Assembly (NCBI GenBank): GCA_046346665.1
Contig: JAXMHQ010000021.1
Location: forward strand, 1-64,000
Source: JAXMHQ01 sp046346665
GTDB lineage: Bacteria; Verrucomicrobiota; Verrucomicrobiia; Limisphaerales; JAXMHQ01
Direction: 5' to 3'
DNA length: 64,000 nt
The notes beneath the pieces are model-generated. The model was not told the origin of the DNA. It ran no database searches and was given only the letters and a program-made list of their open reading frames with translations. Made by a program: the position numbers and the translations under genes. Below are positions 42,208-52,933 of the stretch, piece by piece (positions within the stretch are counted from its first letter, which is position 1; every line of letters begins with the position of its first letter).

Positions 42208-42399
42208 CCGGGTTGCGGGCTGGGTATAGGCTGGCGTCGACCGGGTGCGCGGGGCGGCTGGAAAGGGCTGCAATTCCGTGGTTGCGTGCCCGGTGCGGGC
42301 GGGTCAATCTGGGTCCTGGCCGTGCTGAAAACGGGCCGGGATGCGGTGGCCGGGGGAGCCACTGGGCGGGAATTGTCGGAGCGGAAATATTTTTGGCTT

Positions 42400-44001
42400 A
42401 TGAACGTCACCATAGTTCAGCCAGCACGCCGCCGGGGCGCGGTGTTCCCGGGGGCTATTCTTATTTTCACGTTAGGCACCCTTCTTCAATCCGCGGCGTC
42501 GTCGCATGTGACGGTGCCGGTGGAGGGGGGTTACCCCGGTTTGCCGGTGATGACGGGGATGACGGTTGCGTCGAACGGGCTGGCGATCACGTGGGAGGGG
42601 CCATCGGGTTACTACACGCTTTACCGGAAGGGGAGTTTGTCGGGTGGCGCGTGGCAGGCGGCGACGAACCGGCTGCTGGGCGGGGCGGTGACGGTGCCGG
42701 CGACATCGAGCAACGGATTTTTCAAAGTGGCGGGGCCGTCGCCGAACTACGGCGGGTCGGCGAATTGCGCCTCGTGCCACGGGACGACGGTGAGTTCGGA
42801 GTCGAAGACGCCGCATGCGGGTGCGCTGGCGACGCTGACGCGGATCGGGCAGGGGTCGAACCCGGCGTGTTTGCCGTGTCACACGGTGGGGTATGGGTTG
42901 CCGACGGGTTTTGTGAATGCGACGGCGACGCCGCGGCTGGCGGGGGTGCAATGCGAGAACTGTCATGGGCCGGCGGGGAACCACATGAACAACGAGAGCG
43001 ACCCGACGATTCGTCCGGCGGTGGACATATCGGCGGCGGTATGCGGGGGGTGTCATGACGGGTCGCCGAACCCGATTTACAGCGAGTGGCAATCGAGCGC
43101 GCACTCGGTGGTGGTGGAGGACATGAACCCGACGAACCGGCTGGTGGCGTGCGGTCAATGTCATTCCGGGACGACGCGGCTGAGTTTGTTGAATCACCAG
43201 ACGCCGGTGCCCGGGGATGCGAACATGCCGGTGGTGTGCGTGGTGTGCCACGATCCGCACGCGGTGCATGTGTGGACGAACATTCTGACGGGGGAGATCG
43301 AGACCAATCAATTGCGGAACCCGGTGGCGTCGACGAACGATTATTCGCTGGCGACGACGGCGGTGTTCACGAACGTTTACAATCCATCGATCAATATTTG
43401 CGGGCAATGTCACAATCGGCGCGGCGCGGCGTGGACGGACACGTCGCGGGCGCCGCATCCGTCGGCGCAGTACAACATGCTGGTGGGGACGCTGGGGGTG
43501 GTGTTGTCGGGCGGGCAGCCGAGCCGTCCGGCGGCGCATGCTTTATTGATAGGGGACCAGTGTGTGGGTTGTCACATGCAGGTGCCGGCGCCGCCGCAGA
43601 CGGTGGCAGGGCATGCGTTCGAGGTGCAGAGTTACGATGCGTGCATCCTGTGTCATCCGTTGCCGGACATGCTGGTGCAATTCACGACGAACTCGGTGTT
43701 GAGCCAGGTTTACCAGTTGCGGGACGCGTTGAACGTGTGGGCGGCGCAGAAGGCGCCTGCGGAGTTGTGGACGAACTACGGGGTATTGTCGTGGGAGTAT
43801 ACGACGCCGGGCGGGTTGTCGGTGGGGACGAAAGGTCCAAGCACGGCGCAGCAGTCTTTGATTTCGACGAACATCTTGAAGGCGCGGTTCAATCTGTATG
43901 AGGTTTACAACGAGGGGAGCCTGGGGGTGCACAACGGGCCGTTGACGACGACTTTGTTGAACGACGCGCTGACGTGGGTGCAGGTGGAACTGAACAATTG
44001 A
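42400..44001 (+). CDS. Exported nine-haem cytochrome c
   Basis: A 533-residue protein from ATG 42400 (a frame from 42286 would bury the signal peptide). Signal around GAVFPGAILIFTLGTLLQSA. An N-terminal beta-rich part (about 40-120) is followed by nine CXXCH motifs: CASCH, CLPCH, CENCH, CGGCH, CGQCH, CVVCH, CGQCH, CVGCH, CILCH. Several blocks (QCENCHGP, CHMQ, CHDPH) also occur in the protein at 22794. The next two genes encode a DmsE/MtrA-type protein and an MtrB-type barrel, so this is the likely outer-surface partner of the conduit. Confidence 0.9.
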   Translation: MNVTIVQPARRRGAVFPGAILIFTLGTLLQSAASSHVTVPVEGGYPGLPVMTGMTVASNGLAITWEGPSGYYTLYRKGSLSGGAWQAATNRLLGGAVTVPATSSNGFFKVAGPSPNYGGSANCASCHGTTVSSESKTPHAGALATLTRIGQGSNPACLPCHTVGYGLPTGFVNATATPRLAGVQCENCHGPAGNHMNNESDPTIRPAVDISAAVCGGCHDGSPNPIYSEWQSSAHSVVVEDMNPTNRLVACGQCHSGTTRLSLLNHQTPVPGDANMPVVCVVCHDPHAVHVWTNILTGEIETNQLRNPVASTNDYSLATTAVFTNVYNPSINICGQCHNRRGAAWTDTSRAPHPSAQYNMLVGTLGVVLSGGQPSRPAAHALLIGDQCVGCHMQVPAPPQTVAGHAFEVQSYDACILCHPLPDMLVQFTTNSVLSQVYQLRDALNVWAAQKAPAELWTNYGVLSWEYTTPGGLSVGTKGPSTAQQSLISTNILKARFNLYEVYNEGSLGVHNGPLTTTLLNDALTWVQVELNN

Positions 44002-44047
44002 CGGGCCGGTCCTGCGCGGTGGCGCGGGGCCATGACGACGAGAGCGT

Positions 44048-44914
44048 ATGAACACTGGCGAATGGCTGAAGGAGAAGGCGGCGGGCGTGCGGTGGCGCCG
44101 GCTGGCGGTGGCGGCCGGGGTTGCCTGGGGCCTGCTGCTGGCGGTGGTATCGTGCGAGAGCGTCAATCGTTCTGTCGTGCAGCTCCCGGAATATCCCGGC
44201 GCGAAATACATCGGGTCGAAGGAATGCGAGCAATGCCACGAGGAGTTGTGCCGTGATTTTCAGACGGCGGACCATGCGCGGCTGGTGGCGGAGGGGCCGA
44301 ACGCGCTGGGGGCGGGGTGCGAGTCCTGTCACGGGCCTGGGAGCGCGCATGCGGATTCGGGCGGCGAGGTGAAGCCGCCTTACAGTTTTGCGGCGCAACG
44401 GCCGCGGCAGGCCAGTTTTGCGGGCAACACGATGATTCCGCCGGGGCGGGGCACGGTGGACGCGATGTGTTTCCAATGCCACGGCGATGTGCGGGGGCAG
44501 TTCAATCTGCCGAGCCATCACCCGGTGCCGGAGGGGCGGCTGAGCTGCACGCAGTGTCATTCGCCGCACAAGGGATCGATCCGGGCGGGCGGGAACGGGG
44601 CGTTGCGGGCGGCGGACGCGTCGTGCCTGTCGTGCCATCCGGCGCAGCGGGGTCCGTATGTTTTCGAGCACGAGGCGATGCGGGAGGGTTGCACGGCGTG
44701 TCACACGGCGCACGGGTCGGTGAACGCGAAGCTGCTCACCGCGCGCGATTCGAATCTTTGTTTGAAGTGTCATTTCCAGCAGGTGGTGCCGGGGGGCGGG
44801 GTGGTGATCGGCGGTGTGGATCACTCCGTGCGGCTGAGCATCGGGACCTGCTGGACGGCGGGCTGTCATGAGGCTGTGCACGGTTCGCGAGTGAATTCGT
44901 CCCTTCGATTTTAA
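44048..44914 (+). CDS. DmsE/MtrA-type periplasmic multihaem cytochrome c
   Basis: A 288-residue protein with an N-terminal hydrophobic segment ending in a possible lipobox (LLLAVVSCES). Seven CXXCH motifs (CEQCH, CESCH, CFQCH, CTQCH, CLSCH, CTACH, CLKCH) and a C-terminal CX4CH (CWTAGCHEAVHG). The spacing and the CHEAVHG ending match the DmsE/MtrA group, which usually has ten haems and inserts into MtrB-type barrels. It is 46 bases after the nine-haem gene and 18 bases before the barrel gene. Confidence 0.9.
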   Translation: MNTGEWLKEKAAGVRWRRLAVAAGVAWGLLLAVVSCESVNRSVVQLPEYPGAKYIGSKECEQCHEELCRDFQTADHARLVAEGPNALGAGCESCHGPGSAHADSGGEVKPPYSFAAQRPRQASFAGNTMIPPGRGTVDAMCFQCHGDVRGQFNLPSHHPVPEGRLSCTQCHSPHKGSIRAGGNGALRAADASCLSCHPAQRGPYVFEHEAMREGCTACHTAHGSVNAKLLTARDSNLCLKCHFQQVVPGGGVVIGGVDHSVRLSIGTCWTAGCHEAVHGSRVNSSLRF

Positions 44915-44932
44915 CCCGCAACCCGAAATCAC

Positions 44933-47086
44933 ATGAAATCGAAACTGCGATTGGAACGGAAGCGAGCGGAGCGGGAGCGGCGGGCGTTGTTGCGGCGGCG
45001 GCTGGTGCGGGCGGCGCTGGTGGCGGGGATGGCGATGGCGCGGGCGCAGGCGGCGGACGATTCGGCGGCGCAGGCGACGTATTTCGAGGGCGGGACGAAT
45101 TCCTATCCGAGCTGGGTGGAATTCACGGTGGGTGGCATGGCGCAGAGCGGGAATCATGCGCAGGCGCAGGAGCGGACGCAATTGCCGGGGGGACCGTTTG
45201 GGGGCATATCGGATCTGCATTTCCAGGAGGACGTGGCGAAGAACACGACGTTCACGCTGGACGGGCGGGCGTTGTTCGACACGCACGATTACAAGGCGGC
45301 GTTGAGCCTGGTGAAGCAGGAGCTGGGATTTTTGAAGTTCAATTTCGAGGAATTCCGGACGTATTACAACGGCGACGGCGGTTATTACTCGGCGCCGCCG
45401 GTGAGCGTGTATTACCCGCTTGCGGCGGATGCGTTGTCGGTCGACCGGGGTCGGCTGACGTTTGAGGGCGGGTTGACGATGAAGGATGTGCCGGAGGTGA
45501 CGTTCAAGTACACGCACCTGTTTCGGGAGGGCGAGAAGGGGTCGACGACGTGGGGGCAGACGCATCCGTTGGGGGACAGTTTGGTGCGGGGGATTGCGCC
45601 GGCGTTTTTTGATTTGGACGAGAAGAGCGACACGTTCCAGCTGGACGCGAAGCACAAGGTAAAGGCGACGGATCTTGGGTTGGGGGTGAGTTACACGACG
45701 GGCAGCGTGAATGATTCGCGCAAGGTGACGCAATATCCGGGCGAGCCCGGGGCGCAGAGCAGCATCACGGACAGCACGGGGTCGACGTACAACCTGTTTG
45801 ACGTTCATGCGTCGACGGAGACCTGGTTCAAGAAGAACCTGATGTTCAGCTCGAGTTTTTTATTTTCGGATTTGAACAGCGATTATTCGGGCAGCCGGAT
45901 TTACGGGGACACCTATGATGCGCCCTACACGCCGAACGCGCTGTGGGGGATGGGTTACACGGGTTTATCGGGCGGGTCGCACGAGCAGCAATACCTGTTG
46001 AACCTGAATTTGATGTCGACGGTGTTCAACAATTTCACGGTGGTGCCGTCGGTGCGGGTGCAGAAGAAGGTGTGGAACGCGAACGACAACGGCTTGGGGA
46101 CGCTGGGGACGGCGACGCAGCCGTTTGAGGCGACGAGCGATGCGGACACTTTGGATGTGCGGGAGTGTGTGGACCTGCGGTACACGGGTGTGACCAACTG
46201 GGTGTTTTTCGGCGGGGTGGAATGGACGGAGGGCAACGGGAACCTGAACGAGAACGGCGGGTTGAGCCAGGTGAACGGGATCGGGGTGCCGCCGATTGCG
46301 CGGACGACGGACGAGGACCGGTTTTTCCAGCGGTATAGTCTAGGGGCGCGGTGGTATCCGGTTCGGTGGGCGAGCCTGGACGGGGGCGGTTTTTACAAGA
46401 ACGACAATTACAATTACGACAACACGCTGGACAGCACGCCGAACGATTCGGGGAGCAACGCGACGGGCGGCGGCGATCGGTACCCGGCGTATTTCACGTC
46501 GCAGGCGTTTCAGACCTGGGATGGGAACGTGCGGTTGACGCTGCGGCCGGTGCGGAATGTGATCCTGGTGAGCCGTTACGATTTTCAGAGGACGGCGATC
46601 CAGACGCAGCCGGATTCGATTTCGGGGTTGAACGAGCAGCAATCGGGTCTGACGCGGAACCAGATTTTGTCGCAGAGCATCAGTTGGACGCCGTGGACGC
46701 GGTTATCGACGCAGGTGGGGTTCAACTATGTGTGGAACTCGGTGACGACGCCGGCGGCGGCGTATACGGATGCGATTCAGAATGCGAGGAACAATTACTG
46801 GACGGTGACATTCAACTCGACGGTGGTGTTGGATGACCGGACGGATTTGAACCTGGGTTATTTTTATTACCAGGCGAACAATTTTCAGAATTATTATGCG
46901 ACGGGTTTGCCGCTGGGTGCGGGTGCGCAGGAGCAGGGTGTGACGGCGGGTTTGGTGCGGCGCATACGGTCCAATATTCGGGCGGGGTTGAAGTATGGGT
47001 ATTTCAGCAATGTGGACGAGACCTATGGCGGGAACCGGGATTATCATGCGCAGGTGGTGAGCACGAGTGTGCAGTATTTGTTTTGA
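44933..47086 (+). CDS. MtrB/PioB-type outer-membrane beta-barrel (decahaem-associated)
   Basis: A 717-residue protein. The signal-like N-terminus is very basic (MKSKLRLERKRAERERRALL) before AALVAGMAMARAQAA. The rest is a series of amphipathic strands with alternating aromatic residues (KYGYFSNVDETYGGNRDYHA) and ends VSTSVQYLF, with the C-terminal aromatic residue typical of outer-membrane barrels. Long size and gene order (right after the MtrA-type cytochrome) support the MtrB/PioB family, the sheath of porin-cytochrome conduits. No haem motif is present, as expected. Confidence 0.88.
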   Translation: MKSKLRLERKRAERERRALLRRRLVRAALVAGMAMARAQAADDSAAQATYFEGGTNSYPSWVEFTVGGMAQSGNHAQAQERTQLPGGPFGGISDLHFQEDVAKNTTFTLDGRALFDTHDYKAALSLVKQELGFLKFNFEEFRTYYNGDGGYYSAPPVSVYYPLAADALSVDRGRLTFEGGLTMKDVPEVTFKYTHLFREGEKGSTTWGQTHPLGDSLVRGIAPAFFDLDEKSDTFQLDAKHKVKATDLGLGVSYTTGSVNDSRKVTQYPGEPGAQSSITDSTGSTYNLFDVHASTETWFKKNLMFSSSFLFSDLNSDYSGSRIYGDTYDAPYTPNALWGMGYTGLSGGSHEQQYLLNLNLMSTVFNNFTVVPSVRVQKKVWNANDNGLGTLGTATQPFEATSDADTLDVRECVDLRYTGVTNWVFFGGVEWTEGNGNLNENGGLSQVNGIGVPPIARTTDEDRFFQRYSLGARWYPVRWASLDGGGFYKNDNYNYDNTLDSTPNDSGSNATGGGDRYPAYFTSQAFQTWDGNVRLTLRPVRNVILVSRYDFQRTAIQTQPDSISGLNEQQSGLTRNQILSQSISWTPWTRLSTQVGFNYVWNSVTTPAAAYTDAIQNARNNYWTVTFNSTVVLDDRTDLNLGYFYYQANNFQNYYATGLPLGAGAQEQGVTAGLVRRIRSNIRAGLKYGYFSNVDETYGGNRDYHAQVVSTSVQYLF

Positions 47087-47167
47087 GCGCGGAGTGCTTC
47101 GCGCGTGCTCGTGTTTGTTCCTGGGGTTTGGAAGGGACGCAAGGGACGCAAGCGACTGATGCCTGCT

Positions 47168-48585
<1,418 letters not shown>

Positions 48586-48589
<4 letters not shown>

Positions 48590-49923
48590 GAGGGAGCCTG
48601 CGGGAGGAGGATGCCGAAGGTGGTGCCGTGACCGAGCTGGGTTTGGTATTGGAGGGCGCCGCCGTGATTTTCCACGATGCGGGCGGCGATGGGGAGACCT
48701 AGGCCGGTGCCGGAGGTTTTGGTGGTGAAGAACGGGTCGAACAGCCGATCCTCGACGCCTGGGGGGATGCCGGCGCCGGTGTCCTCGACCTCGAGCACGA
48801 CGCGTCCGTTTGCGGGTCGGGAGCGGAGGGTGATGGTGCCGTCGTGGTCGATGCTATCGGCGGCATTTTGGACGAGGTTGATGAGCACCTGTCGGATTTG
48901 TTGCGGGTCGGCCTGGATGGGGGTTGTGCTGAGCGGGTCGGCGAGTTGGAGCTGGATGCCGTGTTTGCGGAGGGCGGGCGCGAGGAGCGCCTGGACTTCG
49001 CGCAAGGGGCGGTCGGCGGGGACGGATTCGAGGTGTGGTTCGGAAGGGCGCGCGAACTGGAGGAAATCCTGGACGAGACGTTCGAGGCGGGTGAGTTCGT
49101 TCTTGATGATTTCGGCGTCCTCGAACTCCGGGGTATTCGGGGCCAGGTCTTTGCTTTGGATGAAGAGCCAGGCTTTGAGGGCGGTGAGGGGGTTTCGGAT
49201 TTCGTGGGCGATGCCGGCGGCGAGGAGGCCGAGTGCGGCGAGCTTTTCCTGTCGTTCCACCTGTTCCTGGCTTTCGACGAGCTTGACGCGGAGGGCGGTG
49301 ATTTGCTCGCGGTAGAGGATAGCGGCGATGCCGGTTCCGGCGAGCAGGAGCAGGCAAATGGTGCTCAGGAGGGCGAGGCGCAGTTGGGACAGGGAATTGC
49401 GCGACCGGGTGAGGAAGGCGGACATGGATTCGCGGCCGGCCATGGCGAGTTGGAGGTTGCGGGTGAGCACCTGTTGGGATTGCAGTTCGACTTCGCCGTA
49501 GATTTTGAGGCGGGCTCCGGTGCGGGCGGCCTCGGGGAGGTTTTCGTGGAATTGAGCCGCGGAGGCGAGGTAATTTGAGTAGGCACCGCTGATGCCGGCG
49601 AGGAGTTGTCGTTCCTCCTGGGAGTGGAGGTTGGCTGACTGGTGCTGGATCCAGTCGTCGAGGGCCTGGCTTTCGTTGTTGAAGAGGGTCCAGTCGGCGG
49701 CTTCCTGGGACATGCCGTAGCGGGCCAGCACGCTGTTCAGCCGCATGAGGCTATCCTGGATGCGGTCGGCGAGTTCGAAGCTTTCCAGTTCGACCAGGGT
49801 GAGTTTGGTTTGGATCTCCTGGATGCGTTTCGACAGCACATGCCCCGCCCAGAGAGTGCCCCCGATCATGCAGGCAATCGCCAGTAAAAACGCCACTACG
49901 CGCGGGTTGAGCCCGGTTTTCAT
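48586..49923 (-). CDS. Membrane sensor histidine kinase
   Basis: A 445-residue kinase. Two membrane segments (about 9-28 and 190-212, LLSTICLLLLAGTGIAAILY) enclose a helical periplasmic sensor region. The H box is GIAHEIRNPLTALKAW; N box QVLINLVQNAADSI; G boxes DTGAGIPPGVEDRLFDPFF and TGLGLPIA. It is the NtrB-type partner of the downstream regulator. The convergent position next to the outer-membrane conduit genes makes control of electron transfer genes conceivable, but nothing in the sequence proves it. Confidence 0.93.
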
Positions 49924-50104
49924 GGAAGCTTGAAGTTTAATGAGAATGGAGATTCAAGACGAGCGCGAATTTTTGTCGGAGAAGAAACAGGAGCTGTTGA
50001 AAAGGTAAGAAACTTACCTGATGTGATAAGTGTGTTACCATGTTTACTCAGAGGCGACTGACGACGGCTGTCGTATTTCCGTGAAAAAAAGTCGATATAG
50101 CCGT

Positions 50105-50236
50105 TTTTTGTCATTGGCATGGCAATAGCTAAACGGTCCATGTCCCGTTGTAATGGGACGCAGAGATTTGCGGTAAGTTACCGCTACCCTGTGGCTTGGT
50201 TCCTGCCCGCACCGGCCACAGGGTTTTTTGTTTTTT
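50105..50236 (+). ncRNA. Candidate structured RNA (GEMM/c-di-GMP-I-like) ending in an intrinsic terminator
   Basis: On the plus strand: GGCAATAGCTAAACGG (50121-50136), a hairpin GTCCC...GGGAC (50142-50146/50155-50159), the sequence GGGACGCAGAG (50155-50165), a perfect short hairpin GCGGTAAGTTACCGC (50170-50184), and GGCTTGGTTCC. Together they resemble the order of elements in GEMM-I riboswitches. CCCTGTGGC (50187-50195) then pairs with GCCACAGGG (50215-50223), followed by TTTTTTGTTTTTT: a terminator. No plus-strand gene follows within 2.5 kb, so it would be a free-standing RNA. The riboswitch assignment is tentative; the terminator is firm. Confidence 0.4.
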
Positions 50237-50362
50237 GGGGGGTGGAAGGGACTGGAGGGACTAAAGGGACTAAAGGGACTAAAGGGGCTGGAGGGACGAA
50301 AGGGACTAAGGGCTTCACCATTCAACCGTTCAACTTTTTTAACTCTTTAACTTTTTAACAAA
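50237..50362. repeat. Tandem GGGACTAAA repeats downstream of tsaD
   Basis: About six copies of a GGGACTAAA/GGGACTGGA word (50248-50312) are followed by AACTTTTTTAACTC/TTTAACTTTTTAAC words (50330-50360). No gene. The segment 49924-50104 upstream of the kinase gene is AT-richer and holds GGTAAGAAACTTACC (50004-50018), a perfect short palindrome that could be a regulator site. Confidence 0.6.
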
Positions 50363-51385
50363 TTACAACGGCCATGAGGGCAGGACGTCGTCGGAGAGGT
50401 TGTGGGGCGGGGTGGTGTGCTGGAGGCGGTGGTGGGCGAGGAGGGCGACCATGGCGGCGTTGTCGGTGCAGAGAGACGGGGGTGCGAGGCGGCAGGTGAG
50501 GTGGTGTTTGCGGCAGGCGGATTCGAGGGATAGGCGGAGGGAGCGGTTGCAGGTGACGCCGCCGGAGGCGGTGATGCAGGGGACGCCGAGGGTGCGGGCG
50601 GCGCGGATGGTTTTGGTGACGAGCACTTCGACGATGGCGGCCTGGAGGCTGGCGCAGAGATCGGCGACTGCGGCGGGGTCGCGGCGGAGATGGGGGTGAT
50701 CGCGGAGAAAATAGCGGACGGACGTTTTGAGGCCGCTGAAGCTGAAATCGTGGTTGTCCTCGCGCAGCATGGGTCGGGGGAACTTGTGGGCGGCGGGGTT
50801 GCCGGATTCGGCGAGGCGGTCGATTTCGGGTCCGGCGGGGTAGGGCAATCCGAGGAGTTTTCCGGCTTTATCGAAGCATTCGCCTGCGGCGTCGTCGAGG
50901 GTGGATCCGAGCAGGCGATGTTGGAGCGGGGTGGGGACGTGGGCGAGGAGGGTATGGCCGCCGCTGACGATGAGGGAGACGTTGGATTGGAATTCGTCGA
51001 AGCGAGCCTGGAGCGGGTTGCCGGAGGTCCAGGGGGAGTAGAGGTGGGCTTCGTGGTGGTGGATGCCGAGGAATGGGAGGTTGAGGGCGAAGGCGGCTGC
51101 CTGGGCGGCGCCGAATCCGACCATGAGGGCGCTGGGGAGGCCGGGTCCGCGGGTGGCGGCGATGGCGTGGAGGTCGGAGGTGTTGACGCCGGCGCTTTGG
51201 AGGGCGGAGCGGGCGACGGGGAGGAGGTTGCGGAGATGTTCGCGGGCGGCGAGTTCTGGGACGACGCCGCCGTATTCGGCGTGTAGCTGGATTTGGGAAG
51301 AGACGACGGTGGACAGGACGCGGCCGTCCCGGACGACAGCGGCGCTGGTTTCGTCGCAGGACGTTTCGAACGCCAGGAGCGTCAT
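50363..51385 (-). CDS. tsaD: tRNA N6-adenosine threonylcarbamoyltransferase
   Basis: Transfers the threonylcarbamoyl group to A37 of ANN-reading tRNAs (t6A formation). It has 340 residues with the ASKHA fold: N-terminal ETSCDETSAAVV, metal-binding HHHEAHLYSPW, LIVSGGHTLL, DDAAGECFDKAGKLLG and C-terminal SGGVTCNRSL. Length and motifs are standard for TsaD. Its start is followed upstream by the protease gene with a four-base overlap (51382-51385). Confidence 0.97.
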   Translation of the reverse strand: MTLLAFETSCDETSAAVVRDGRVLSTVVSSQIQLHAEYGGVVPELAAREHLRNLLPVARSALQSAGVNTSDLHAIAATRGPGLPSALMVGFGAAQAAAFALNLPFLGIHHHEAHLYSPWTSGNPLQARFDEFQSNVSLIVSGGHTLLAHVPTPLQHRLLGSTLDDAAGECFDKAGKLLGLPYPAGPEIDRLAESGNPAAHKFPRPMLREDNHDFSFSGLKTSVRYFLRDHPHLRRDPAAVADLCASLQAAIVEVLVTKTIRAARTLGVPCITASGGVTCNRSLRLSLESACRKHHLTCRLAPPSLCTDNAAMVALLAHHRLQHTTPPHNLSDDVLPSWPL

Positions 51386-52734
51386 GGGGCGGCCTGGGCG
51401 GGGCGGGCGGGGAGCGAGGCGATTTTGTCCTCGCCGGCGCCGCGTTTTCCGGGCGAGCGTTCGGTGAAGATGAGGATTCCCTTGAGCAGATCGGTGGCGC
51501 GGTTGAGCTGGGTGTCGGTGACGGCAGCGACGCGTTCGCGGTCGCGGGGATCGAGCGCCTCGAGGCCGCCCTGGGTGCGTTTCAATTGGAGGTCGCGGTC
51601 TTCCTCGTCGGTGATGGGGACGAGCACGTTGGGGGTGATGCCGACCTCGTGGATGACTTTGTGGCTGGGGGTGTAGTATTTGGCGGTGGTGAGCCGGAGG
51701 GCGGATCCGTCGTCGAGGGGGATGATGCTTTGGACGGAGCCTTTGCCGAAGGTGGTTTCGCCGACGACGATGGAGCGGTGGACGTCCTGGAGGCAGCCGG
51801 CGACGATTTCGGAGGCGCTGGCGCTCCAGGGGTTGACGAGGACGACCATGGGCATGTTATGGATTTCGTCGCCGTGTCCGGCGGCGTTGTAGACTTTCTT
51901 TTGGGACGCTTCGCGGCCCTCGGTGGAGACGACGAGCTGGCCGCGCGGGAGGAATTTCTGGCAGACTTCGACGGCCTGGTCGAGGAGTCCGCCGGGGTTC
52001 CAGCGCAGGTCGAGGATGAGGGCCTGCATGTTCTGGGCCTTCATTTTTTTCAGTGCGGCTTCGAGATCGTCGCTGGTGTGGTCGCCGAACTGGACGAGGC
52101 GCACGTAGCCGATTTTGTTTGCGTCGACGGGAAATTCCTTTTTGCCGTTGATGTCCTTGACCATGTCGACGTTGATGATGGCGCGGGTGAGTTTGTAGGT
52201 TTTGATGTCGCCGCTGGACGGTCGGAGGAGGGTGACGGTGACGTCGGTGCCGGGTTCGCCGCGGAGGATTTTGACGGCGTCGGCGAGGTTCATGTTTTCG
52301 GTGCTGCGCCCTTCGATTTTGACGATGCGGTCGCCGGAAAGGATTCCGGCGCGGAAGCCGGGGGTGTCCTCCATGGGCGCGATGACGGTGACCCAGTTGT
52401 CTTTCATGCCGATGACGATGCCGAGTCCGCCGAAATGGCCCTCGGTATCGCTTTGGAGTTCCTTGAATCGTTCGGGGTCGAGGAATTCGCTATGGGGATC
52501 GAGTTTATCGATCATTCCCTTGAGGGCGCCGTAGACGAGGTCCTGGTAGGTGAGGTTGGTGCCGTCGACGTAATCGCGCCGGACTTTTTCCATGACTTCG
52601 GAAAAGACGCGGAGGCTGGGGTAGGCGGAGTCTTTGGGGGCGGCCTGGGCGGAGCTGGTGTAGACGCGGGCGCCGAGGAGGAGGTTTGCCAGGAGGGCGG
52701 CGGCCACGAGTCCGAAAATCAAGCGTCGTTTCAT
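51382..52734 (-). CDS. C-terminal processing protease (S41 family)
   Basis: Exported PDZ-containing serine protease of the Ctp/Prc family. From ATG 52734 it has 450 residues: signal peptide (MKRRLIFGLVAAALLANLLL), a PDZ domain (about 90-180, GGLGIVIGMKDNWVTVIAPM), then the catalytic domain with NPGGLLDQAV, the nucleophile Ser in NPWSASASEIVAG and Lys in TTFGKGSVQSI. In-frame codons upstream to 52791 add a non-signal-like extension. It is coupled to tsaD by a four-base overlap. Confidence 0.93.
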   Translation of the reverse strand: MKRRLIFGLVAAALLANLLLGARVYTSSAQAAPKDSAYPSLRVFSEVMEKVRRDYVDGTNLTYQDLVYGALKGMIDKLDPHSEFLDPERFKELQSDTEGHFGGLGIVIGMKDNWVTVIAPMEDTPGFRAGILSGDRIVKIEGRSTENMNLADAVKILRGEPGTDVTVTLLRPSSGDIKTYKLTRAIINVDMVKDINGKKEFPVDANKIGYVRLVQFGDHTSDDLEAALKKMKAQNMQALILDLRWNPGGLLDQAVEVCQKFLPRGQLVVSTEGREASQKKVYNAAGHGDEIHNMPMVVLVNPWSASASEIVAGCLQDVHRSIVVGETTFGKGSVQSIIPLDDGSALRLTTAKYYTPSHKVIHEVGITPNVLVPITDEEDRDLQLKRTQGGLEALDPRDRERVAAVTDTQLNRATDLLKGILIFTERSPGKRGAGEDKIASLPARPAQAAP

Positions 52735-52933
52735 AAGGACGGAAACAGTGGGCAAACGATAAGGGGCAACGGATGGGTTTGCAAGGGACACTGTTGGGGG
52801 ATCAGAGAGCTGCGCTCCGCGCAGCCGGCGCCGCGGAGCGGCGCCCTACCAGGGCACTGGCAAAGGGGACCGCAATCTGACGATTGGGGCTACGAGGGGG
52901 GTGGCTGGCATGGGTTCCGCTGGCAACGGGGGC
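52735..52933. other. Gap with one dispersed hairpin repeat
   Basis: A hairpin repeat with one arm mutated (ACCGCAATCTGACGATTGGG, tail CTACGAGG) is at 52869-52897. GCGCTCCGCGCAGCCGGCGCCGCGGAGCGGCGCC (split as GCGCTCCGCG and GCCGCGGAGCGGCGC) at about 52812-52847 is a further GC palindrome. This region must hold the promoters of the divergent genes. Confidence 0.5.

Noticed and set aside
43889..45808. 639-codon minus-strand frame opposite the outer-membrane barrel gene
   Set aside because: Arg/Pro-rich shadow of the barrel and MtrA-type genes on the plus strand, which have clear haem motifs and barrel strands.
50192..50206. Sigma-54 promoter-like TGGC...TGC match
   Set aside because: It lies within the terminator hairpin of the candidate RNA and points to no gene; only the GG and GC positions fit.
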